From NCBI GenBank assembly GCA_900618795.1, contig UYJD01000002.1, positions 797,150 through 861,149 on the forward strand: DNA of 64,000 bases. Direction: 5' to 3'. Made by a program: the position numbers and the translations under genes. This DNA comes from Cyanodermella asteris (lineage: Eukaryota > Ascomycota > Lecanoromycetes > Ostropales > Stictidaceae). This document shows positions 55,614-64,000 of this stretch, one piece after another. Within the stretch, counting starts at the first letter, position 1, and every line of letters begins with the position of its first letter. The notes below the pieces were generated by a model. The model saw only the letters and a program-made list of their open reading frames with translations. It searched no databases and was not told where the DNA came from.

Positions 55614-57447
55614 ATCTGCCGGTATCGACAACAACCCGGTTGGTCTGATTTCGAGATTCAGAACGTTGATCGGGACATTGTAGCTGGAATGATAGAGGAA
55701 CGGAGCCGCAGAGCAAACGAGCAGGCATGGCTGTGAGGCCTTTCGTGCCGAAGGCCGGCGCTTTGAGATCGGCGAAGCTCCTCGCGACCCTATTGTCTGT
55801 TAGGTCAGGCTTGAGAGTGGAGCCTCAATTGCATAGAGTTGTTCTCGAAGGTCGAAACGGGGTACACCGCGCTTGGCTAGAAAACCTTTGTCTACGTGCA
55901 AACATTAGGAAAAGCATCTTGTCAAGGACGATACCAGACCGTGTCCAGTCCTGCTCTCGTGGGAACCACAAGTCCATGAGGGGAACAGGGCGCCATTTCA
56001 ACCCTGCACAGGAGAGAAATTGAACATTCAACCGTCTGGTGGACCTCGGGCTTGAGCGCGATCCTGCTGTCACTACAATGCTATCGGGCGATGCCGACTT
56101 TGGCTGAGCCAAGACTCCTCCATGAATGTGCAATCTCGACGCTCCAAGACCACAAGGCCAAGCAGGGTCCAGCTTGGCCGCAAGCCACGAGACCATAAGT
56201 GTCGTGCCTCTGGAAAGGGACTCATTCATGATAGAGAGTCGGGCCGTTACTTCTCCTATTATGTAAATATGGATTGAGACCAGCGATGGCGATATAGGTC
56301 TCCTCGTGATGCTCACCAAATCGCTGACGCGGTGATACCCCGCTCGAGGCTTGAAGAGCTGTCTCTATTGGCAAAGCGGGATGAAAGAAGTCGCTGCGGA
56401 TGCTCCGTCCATAGCAGCCAAACACCTGGCCAAACCCCTGGCCGAACAGCCAGTCAAATATCTAGCCCAGCACATATCTAGTGATATAGCTAAGTACCTA
56501 ATGACGTACCTAGCTAAGTACCTACTAGTAGCTAACTACTCGACTTTGTACCCAGCTAAGCACTCCGCTAAGTACCCAGCTGAATACCCACTTAAGTACG
56601 CCGGCAGAGACTTTTTTTCCACCCGCATTGTGGCGTTGATTCTGACTTTCGCCCGCCGCGCTTTTGCCAGCACCGCATCCAAAATATCATGATTATCCTC
56701 AAGCTTCGCCCGCACCGCTCATGAATCTATGGCTAGCGTGTTGACCAATTTTCGACGTGTTACCATCGTTGCAACTGCGATTAACAACGCCGCCGGTTCC
56801 GACATTGCACGGGTGGTGTCCGTGGGGCAGACACTCAGCTCATTTACCAGCCAGTCGATCAGCTCCCTCTCCAAGCTACCAAGACGGCTAGCTCAGCTCC
56901 GATCATTGCCCGTTGCAGACTCTGCTCGTGTTGTGAATGGACAGTGCCACGTCCCCGCATGTTGATACTGCATCCCAGCCAGAATCCTCTTCTACTTGAT
57001 TGCGGGGTCCGGCTCGACTCGAGGAGATGATAGGTTCTAAGCTATCTCACCTGCGGTAGACACCCTGCAGCTGACCTGGTGATACATGCGAAAGTGGTGT
57101 TGATATGCGCCAGCTTCGACGTGGTTGGCGAAAGCGAAACAGTTTGCTACGAGATCCATGAGCACGAGGTTGGACGTGCGACAATTGTGCTGAACTAGGA
57201 TCCCAAGCACAATAGACTTTTGCTGCACGTTGTCCCGCATTCAGGGGAGAGATTCGACTTCCAGAATGACTTGCGCAAGGCTTCGATGACAGAAGTCAAG
57301 ATGCTAGTGCAGAGCACTGACAGGCCTGGAACTTCCCTTATAACCGTCACTTCCCTGCCTTCCCCCTCCTTCGTCTCTGTATCGACTGCCTGTTGCGCAG
57401 TTAAGCTTCTTTGGGAACACTCCTCAACTCTTTGATATACAGTCACG
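55614..57447. other. 1.8 kb intergenic region with degenerate repeat
   Basis: No supported gene. It contains the 12-bp-period repeat listed separately and, at its right end, a C/T-rich promoter-like stretch (57340-57440) before the transporter. Confidence 0.45.
56418..56601 (+). repeat. Degenerate 12-bp minisatellite (AGCTAAGTACCT-like)
   Basis: Units such as AGCTAAGTACCT, AATGACGTACCT, AGCTAAGTACCT and later CCGCTAAGTACCCAGCT recur with a 12-bp step for about 180 bp. In one plus-strand frame (ATG at 56381, stop at 56692) they give a four-residue rhythm: AKYLMTYLAKYLL, then AKHSAKYPAEYPLKYAG. The frame stays open through the repeat but has no other protein features. The limits are approximate. 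Confidence 0.6.
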
Positions 57448-59254
57448 ATGGGTCTCGGTCTAAAGCCTGAAGGCGTTTACGGCTCTGCCGCACCCGCTAT
57501 CCTCATTGGCATATTCGTCGCCTTTGGAGGCTTCCTCTTTGGTTATGTGCGTGCTCACATTGTTCGACTGAAGCTTTCCAGGAGTACTGACAGAGTTTCC
57601 TAGGACACTGGCACGATTTCCGGTATTCTGGGAATGGACTACGTCTTGAAGACATTCACCACCGGTTATGTCGATGGTGACGGCAAGCCAGCTTTCACGT
57701 CCAGTCAGACTGCAGAAATCGTGTCGCTGCTCTCGGCCGGCACCTTTTTCGGCTCTCTTGCGTCGGGCATACTCGCTGATGTTGTCGGACGTCGCATGGG
57801 ACTGGTGTACTCATGCGTCGTCTTCATGTTCGGGGTTATCCTACAAACCGCCGCTGTCGCCATCCCGTTGTTTGTAGCTGGGAGATTTTTCGCGGGATTC
57901 GGCGTCGGATTGCTCAGTGCTATCGTGCCGTTGTTCCAGTCCGAAACATCACCGAAGTGGATCAGAGGAACCATCGTCGGAAGTTATCAGCTGGCCATCA
58001 CCATTGGACTGTTCATCGCTGCCATAGTGAATTACGGCACTGCGGACCGCGACGACAGCGGCTCGTATCGCATCCCTGTGGCTCTTCAATTTGCTTGGGG
58101 CATTATCCTCATCATTGGCATGATCTTGCTTCCTGAGACACCTCGCTACCTGATCAGAAAGGGCGATATTGGTGGAGCCACCCGTTCCCTCTCCCGTCTC
58201 CGCCGACTTCCAGAATCCGACGCTCACCTCCAGGACGAGCTGGCCGAGATTAAGGCTAACCACGAATACGAGCTGAGCATTGGCTCGGCTTCTTACTTGG
58301 AACTGCTGAAGGGCAATCTTGGCAAGCGACTTGCCACAGGTTGCTTACTCCAGGCGCTCCAGCAGCTCACAGGAGTAGGTCCATCCCATCTTCTTTTGTG
58401 TATCCCAAAACTCCTAGTGAAGTTGGGCAAAGTATCGGATGAAAGCTAATCATGCGGCTTGTGACTCACAGGTCAACTTCATTTTTTATTACGGGACGGT
58501 TTTCTTTCGATCAACCAATGCGTTCCCGAACCCGTTTATCATCCAAGTCGTGACGAACGTGGTCAACGTGGCTTCCACGTTCCCTGGTCTTTATGCGGTG
58601 GAGAAGTTCGGTCGGCGTTCAACGCTCCTTGCTGGAGCAATTGGCATGGCCGTCTGTCAGCTCATCGTCGCCATCGTGGGCACAATCTTCATCAAACAGT
58701 ACGATGACGGAAAGGGCACCAACTACACAACGAACGACGCTGCTGCTAGGGCGCTGGTCGCCTTTGTTTGCTTCTACATTTTCTTCTTTGCTTCGACCTG
58801 GGGCCCCAACGCATGGGTCGTCACAGGCGAGATCTTCCCCCTCAAGGCACGAGCAAAGGCCATTTCGATTACCACCGCTTCGAATTGGCTGCTCAATTGG
58901 GCCATTGCTTATGCCACGCCGTACATGGTATCGTACGGGCCTGGTAATGCCAATTTGCAGGCGAAGGTCTTCTTCATTTGGGGAGGTTTCTGTGTCATCT
59001 GCGCATTCTTCGTCTGGTCGATGATATACGAGACCAAGGGCTTGTCTCTTGAGCAAGTCGATGAGATGTACGCCAAGATACCTCATGCCTGGAACAGTCA
59101 CAAATTTGTGCCGACTCTGCGTTTCACGGACGTCCAGGAATTTGCTGGCGGTGATGCAGTCCGCAATAAGAGCTTGGCCGAGGCGGAGAAGACGGCCATT
59201 CGCAACAAGAGCGTTGCTGGAGGTGAGCACATCGCTGACCAGAAGGAGGAGTAA
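57448..59254 (+). CDS. MFS sugar (hexose) transporter
   Basis: Three exons, 57448-57546, 57604-58374 and 58472-59254, encode 550 residues. Family motifs are in order: FGGFLFGYDTGTISGI; ADVVGRRMGL; RFFAGFGVGLLSAIVPLFQSE; LPETPRYLIRKG between the halves; LQALQQLTGVNFIFYYGT, the QQxxGxNxxxYY sugar-binding helix; FGRRSTLL; and TWGPNAWVVTGEIFPLKARAKA. Twelve membrane helices fit. The sequence resembles filamentous-fungal high-affinity glucose carriers of the plasma membrane. The 60-residue cytosolic C-terminus is charged and repeats the pair RNKSLAEAEKTA and RNKSVAGGE. Exact sugar and affinity cannot be told from sequence alone. The next gene downstream, same strand, is P5C dehydrogenase. Confidence 0.92.
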
Positions 59255-60021
59255 TCGGGGTGAGACTGTTCCGCCGGGTCCATGATGAACAGTATGTGGC
59301 AAGATACAAGAATGCCATTGTGCAAAACATCAGACGACGCTGTTTGTACGGAAATACGACCTCAATATATCCCGAGTATTGTGAGCACATCCGCCACCTG
59401 GAGCTAGACGTATTACACAATGGTCTTGAATCGATGTTGTTGCGAGCTTCCAAGCTTGCTACTGATATATTTTCCTACATGGGCCGATTAATGTCGTTGA
59501 CGTCCCGTCTGGCTGACTTAAACTGGTACCCACGAAATCACTTTGTAGATATGGATGTGCTTTGTCGATGCTCCACTCAAACGTATGTCCACCCCTGTGG
59601 GTTGTTCTTGGTTTGTGTCAAGCAATATGCCACTGCCGATACGAGTCGCTTGGTGATCAAGTGCCTGCCCAACGGCTTCTTACCGCTCAGTCTTGTCTCT
59701 CCTAGATTCGTCCGCCTCGAGCCGCATTGCAGGAAAAACCCAAATCACCTACGGCTCGCCACGGAACACTTGTTCGAGCAATTGTGACATCCGCTCCGGC
59801 TGTCACCGGCTGCCCTCCGCCTAGCTGCGATGAAGGGATCAGCCCACTGCAGACGCGGAAGAGTCGAAGCTCAGATTCCCGCCGGCCCCGCTCTGCACGC
59901 CAGGGCCAAAAGCGCCGACAATAGCCGCTCTGAGCTCTGCAGCTCTCATAAACTGCCAAAAATCTCACCCAATTGTGAGGACTGTCCCGTCCACGCCCTC
60001 TCGGATTTATCACATCACAAA
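59255..60021. other. Intergenic between transporter and P5C dehydrogenase
   Basis: This 767-bp stretch holds the transporter 3' end and the promoter of the next gene. Nothing else recognised. Confidence 0.45.
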
Positions 60022-61994
60022 ATGAGAGAATCAAGAGCCTGTCAGACGATGATGCGCCAACGCTTAGTGCGTGGCGTTCCCGCCTCCAAGGGCGGCGCAT
60101 CCCGCGTCTGCAAGGCACCCATTGGCACTTTTGCCGTGCCGAAAGTCAGCAACGAGCCCAATGTGAGTTTGGATATTGCTTAATGGGATACAGTTCACAC
60201 TCGCTGTTGGACCTCAATACTGATGATTCTCGTAGCAACATTATGGCCCAGGCTCGAAAGATAGGGAGGCTTTACAGCAGGCTTTGAAGGCGTGGAAGCA
60301 GAGAGGCACCATTTCGGTCCCAGCCGTCATTAACGGCAAGGAGGTGAGCGCCCACAAAACTGCAGTGGTTCAGAGCATCATGACCACTCATTTATTCTTT
60401 CAAACCCTCCTACTTCCATGTCAGAAGCTCTGACGTACTACTGATCTTGTGCGCGTTTGCAAATAGGCAACATTGAATATGGGATGCTGACAATCGGCAG
60501 ATCAAGTCACAGTCCGTACTAAGCCAGTCAAACCCATCTGAGCATGCTTCGAAAGTCGCCAACTACTCAAATGCTAGCAAGCAGGACGTCTCGAGAGCAA
60601 TTGATTCTGCACTCGCAGCCAAGCCAGCATGGGAATCACTGCCCTTTGCAGATCGTGCCGCAGTCTTCCTCAAGGCCGCAGATCTGATAAGCGGAAAGTA
60701 CAGATACGAGATAATGGCAGCAACGATGCTTGGTCAGGGCAAAAACGCGTGGCAAGCCGAAATCGACTCTGCCGCCGAGCTTTGTGACTTCTTGCGCTTC
60801 AACGTCAGCTATGCGCAGGAGCTGTACGCTCAGCAGCCGGTTCATCATGCGAAGCGTGTTTGGAACAGACTGGAGTACCGACCACTGGAGGGCTTCGTCT
60901 ACGCAATCTCACCTTTCAACTTCACCGCCATCGGTGGTAACCTTCCTGCTGCGCCGGCTCTGATGGGCAACGTCGTAGTCTGGAAGCCGTCCCCTCACGC
61001 CGTGGCATCCAACCACCTTCTCTACCAGATCTTCTTGGAAGCAGGTCTCCCGCCAAATGTCATTCAATTCGTGCCTGGCGATGCCGAGGAGGTCACTTCG
61101 CAGATCCTCAGCCATCCAGATTTTGCAGGCTTGCACTATACTGGCAGCACGGCGGTGTTCCGTCACCTCTACGGGCGCATCGGCCAGGGCATCGCCAATG
61201 CCACCTACAAGGGATATCCCCGCGTCGTCGGTGAGACTGGCGGCAAGAACTTCCACGTGATACATCCTACAGCAGATATCAAGAACGCAGCTCTCCAGAC
61301 CATTCGTGGCGCCTTCGAATATGCCGGACAGAAATGCAGCGCGACTAGTAGGGTGTATGTCCCTCAGTCATTGTACGATGAGTACAAGGAGACCCTCGTC
61401 AAGGAGACAGAAGGCCTCAAACAGGGTCCTCCGGAAGACTTTTCCAACTTTCTCGGCCCCGTCATTCACGAGGCCTCGTTCAACAAGCTCAAGAAGGTCA
61501 TTGACGACGCAAAGTCCGATAGCGGGCTCGAATTGCTCGCTGGCGGCAAGTACGACAATTCGACCGGTTACTACATCCGCCCGACCATCTACCGCTGCTC
61601 CGATCCCTTACACCCTCTCATGAGTACCGAGCTCTTTGGCCCGGTACTGGCAGTCTACGTTTATAACGACAACACCACATCGGCGTTTGAAGATATCTGC
61701 AAAATTGTTAACGATAGCTCAGCTTATGCGCTCACCGGTTCAATCTTCGCGAAGGATCGCGAGGCCATCAGAAAGGGTGAAGAGCTGCTCCGCAACGCTG
61801 CCGGCAACTTCTACATCAACTGCAAGAGCACAGGTGCCGTCGTCGGTCAGCAGCCTTTTGGTGGTGCAAGGGCAAGTGGAACGAACGACAAGGCTGGCAG
61901 TGCTGCATTGCTGAGCAGGTTTGTGAGCATGCGTTCAATGAAGGAGGAATTCGAGCCCATGACAAGCGTGACGTATTTGAGCAATGAGGTTTGA
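60022..61994 (+). CDS. Delta-1-pyrroline-5-carboxylate dehydrogenase, mitochondrial
   Basis: Three exons, 60022-60162, 60236-60343 and 60501-61994, encode about 580 residues, all in phase 0. The Arg/Ser-rich start (MRESRACQTMMRQRLVRG) is a mitochondrial presequence; ATGs at 60049 and 60052 are alternatives. The aldehyde dehydrogenase fold is complete: GKNAWQAEIDSAAELCDFLR, AISPFNFTAIGGNLPAAPAL, VVGETGGKNFHV with the active Glu, and FEYAGQKCSATSRVYVP with the catalytic Cys. The C-terminus contains GQQPFGGARASGTNDKAG. The enzyme oxidises glutamate semialdehyde (from proline or ornithine) to glutamate with NAD+. It is the homologue of yeast Put2 and Aspergillus PrnC. No other proline genes are beside it. 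Confidence 0.96.
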
Positions 61995-62316
61995 TGCGTC
62001 TGAGCATCTTTGAAAAGAAACCAGGCGTTCCGGGTTAGGACTTAGCGTTAACCTGACGGTAATTGCGTGATTAGACGCAACATTGCTTTGAGTCCCATCC
62101 CTGGCGTCTGATTTATTGTTGGGGGGAAAGCACGCGGCACAAAATTTTCGGAGCCTTGATGTTGAAATAATTGTACTCAGTGTGCTCTTACAATGGCTAG
62201 ACTCTATAAGATAAAGCCGATGATCAATTGCATACGGTCAAGTCACCCTCGATGATGGCTGGCCACCCAGATACCGCATCTCACTTCGCTCGCTAACCCT
62301 CCTTCCCAACCCCATA
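61995..62316. other. Intergenic
   Basis: This 322-bp stretch is the 3' flank of P5C dehydrogenase. Nothing else seen. Confidence 0.5.
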
Positions 62317-62925
62317 TCAACCCTTTCCTTCGCAAGTCCAAAAACCTTCACCGCATCCCCCCAACGGCACATACCTCTCCACCGCAAACCTCACAATATA
62401 CCACCTGCCACCCTCGCGCTTCACCTCCGCCCTCTCCAACCCCCCTGCGTCGTCACGCTCTCCACCCTCCCATCCCCCAAGCTCCACACAGCGATACGTC
62501 CACACACCACACTCGACCGTTGCGTGTGCAAACTTTCCATCACCATCACCATCATCACCGTCATCGTCCGGGAACGTAAATGTCGGCGCACCCAACAAGT
62601 GCTGCAACGGCGCCGAAGCCGGAGACGAAAGCGTAGAGCGCATCCCCACATTTCGTCGCGGGGAAATCGTGACGGGCGTGCCGCCGGGGAGGGAGGCTTC
62701 TCGGAGGCGTCGAAGGTGGCGGGGCTCGGGAGGGTGGAGGGTGGGCGAGAGGGTGTCGATGCCGGGCGTTGAAGTCGAGGAGGCGCTCCATGGCGAGAAA
62801 GTGCTATTGGCGAGAAAGGGAAGCTTTGTGGTACGGACTAGGAGACTCTGGAAAGATTTTCCGGGGTGGGAAGACGGTGGTTCGAACAGAAGCTTGCGAG
62901 GAGGTGGGCGAGAGGCCCTGGTTCT
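62317..62925 (-). CDS. Doubtful small protein, no recognised family
   Basis: An open frame on the minus strand ends at 62317. Its upstream limit has no ATG; the first in-frame ATG is only about 110 residues before the stop (MRSTLSSPASAPLQ), so a 5' exon or a shorter protein would be needed. The sequence reads sensibly in places: TISPRRNVGMRSTLSS, GAPTFTFPDDDGDD, ATVECGVWTYRCVEL and RWYIVRFAVERYVPLG. A GD-rich run comes from a CATCAC-type repeat near 62540. Another frame with a proper ATG (62791) overlaps it. Coding status is uncertain. Confidence 0.3.
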   Translation of the reverse strand, partial: RTRASRPPPRKLLFEPPSSHPGKSFQSLLVRTTKLPFLANSTFSPWSASSTSTPGIDTLSPTLHPPEPRHLRRLREASLPGGTPVTISPRRNVGMRSTLSSPASAPLQHLLGAPTFTFPDDDGDDGDGDGKFAHATVECGVWTYRCVELGGWEGGERDDAGGLERAEVKREGGRWYIVRFAVERYVPLGGCGEGFWTCEGKG

Positions 62926-63155
62926 CAATGTCTTTCGGAAACTATAAATTGAAAATCTCTGGGGTCTTTGAGGTTATCAATCACAGGCTATGCGGGGAGA
63001 CCACTTGGTTCTACATTGCTCGTGGCACATGGCACATTGCAGATGAAGCGTACTTTGCGAGCGTTTCCAATTCATCCATCTATGTTTCTACTATTCCAAT
63101 CGTGTATATATACGCTGCTGGCAGAGCTCATCGCTCGGCAGTCGATGTCTCACAC

Positions 63156-64000
63156 TTATGGGCTTATAAAGTTCACCTTCAGGAAGTCTTGAATGAGCCC
63201 AAAGGCCATCTGGGCTGAGTGGTGGAAGTTGATTCCATGGCCGGTCTCAGACAACAAATAGCTCGTGGCGTTCCTGCTCTGCGGAAAGGCACTGTTCAAA
63301 GCATCCTTCGCCTTATCGGTTGGAGACGAAAAATTTCCAGAGCAATACGGTAGATCCGAATCGCCGTTGATGATGTATACAGGGCCCGTGAAATTGGTAG
63401 TTGGATTGCTGATTGCACCACGGGAGAATAGTTCGCCAAAAGTAATCGTACTGCCCAACGAGGCAACCTTCTGCAGAACATCCAGACTAAAGTTAGGCCA
63501 CTTGAAGAAACCGATCTGCCAGCCAATCGTGCTGCTTGGAAGCAGGTATCCAGTAGGAAGGTCGCCGAAGCGCAGCGGCCGAGCATGGCTGGCGATATCG
63601 AGGTTCAGATCCAAGAGGAAGGGCGCGACTCCGGTGAAGTTGACCGAGAAGCCGGTGAATACTGCGGCGTCAATCTTGTTCTGCAAGTTTGCGACTACAG
63701 CCTCCGTAATGATGCTGCCGTAAGAGTGGCCAACGACGGCGAGCTTCGAGAACTTCCGGCCAGAGAACTCTCCCGTGCGGAGCTTGGCGATGAGCTGTTC
63801 AGCAATCGCCACATGAAGAGGAGCCTGGATGACGTTAATCGGATCTGGCTTGGAGGAAAGCCCATTCCCGAGGCGATCGTATGAGAAAGTCGCATAGCCA
63901 GCGGTGGTAGCCGCATCGACGTATGAGTAGTCTGGAAAGTCCCAGTACGAGTTGTCGAAGCCGAGACCATGTGTCAAGAACTGTACATTTGTAACAGTTG
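63156..64000 (-). CDS. Alpha/beta hydrolase, probably secreted (5' end outside window)
   Basis: The C-terminal 280 or so residues are in the window; the frame stays open to the last base (TVTNVQFLTHGLGFDNSYW), so the start lies beyond 64000. The HG dipeptide of the oxyanion region is in LTHGLGFD. The nucleophile elbow is AVVGHSYGSI. The acid is in YIINGDSDLPYC and the base in LLSETGHGINFH. SYDRLGNGLSS after the second strand is typical of the fold. Several sequons (NFTG, NFSS, NATS) and paired Cys suggest a secreted protein. Substrate unknown; the nearest relatives are uncharacterised fungal hydrolases. Confidence 0.88.
   Translation of the reverse strand, partial: TVTNVQFLTHGLGFDNSYWDFPDYSYVDAATTAGYATFSYDRLGNGLSSKPDPINVIQAPLHVAIAEQLIAKLRTGEFSGRKFSKLAVVGHSYGSIITEAVVANLQNKIDAAVFTGFSVNFTGVAPFLLDLNLDIASHARPLRFGDLPTGYLLPSSTIGWQIGFFKWPNFSLDVLQKVASLGSTITFGELFSRGAISNPTTNFTGPVYIINGDSDLPYCSGNFSSPTDKAKDALNSAFPQSRNATSYLLSETGHGINFHHSAQMAFGLIQDFLKVNFISP

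Overview
The window is nuclear DNA of a filamentous ascomycete (Pezizomycotina), most likely a dothideomycete. The grounds are short GT-AG introns (about 47-160 nt, with CTAAC/CTGAC-like branch sites), moderate GC, genes on both strands without operons, and families typical of filamentous fungi: an APSES regulator, a HET-domain protein, a NAF1 with RGG repeats, an A1-like membrane protein and a GPI-anchored surface protein. The class assignment is inference.

Layout. 0-3.7 kb: a CX9C complex I assembly factor (NDUFAF8-like) facing cytosolic isoleucyl-tRNA synthetase. 3.7-10.4 kb: gene-poor, holding one APSES regulator. 10.4-18 kb: reticulon, MED4, NCS-1 and a RING protein with a YEATS-like domain. 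18-24 kb: SFI1 and allantoicase. 24.7-33.5 kb: a proline-rich tail-anchored protein, a BTB-like protein with a basic tail, SEC11 and an E2 enzyme. 34-45.4 kb: a GPI-anchored protein, a gene-poor 3 kb, an A1-like membrane protein, an arylamine N-acetyltransferase with a frame break, and NAF1. 45.6-51.8 kb: an assembly gap of 914 N, then two oxidoreductases (SDR and MDR) in sparse sequence. 51.9-64 kb: a fungal membrane protein of unknown function, a HET-domain gene broken in frame, a degenerate 12-bp repeat, a hexose transporter, P5C dehydrogenase, a doubtful small gene and an alpha/beta hydrolase cut by the window end.

Most genes are housekeeping and do not form one pathway. They cover mitochondrial complex I assembly, translation, transcription (MED4, APSES), calcium signalling (NCS-1), ER shape and secretion (RTN1, SEC11), ubiquitination (E2, RING), spindle pole body duplication (SFI1), snoRNP assembly (NAF1), nitrogen catabolism (allantoicase, P5C dehydrogenase) and sugar uptake. 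The least explained items are the RING/YEATS-like fusion, the A1-like protein lacking a catalytic Asp, the BTB-like protein, and two loci with a similar 12-bp-period repeat. I found no CRISPR array, rRNA, convincing tRNA or intact transposon. I read exon borders by eye from frame continuity and splice consensus; none is confirmed by transcripts.
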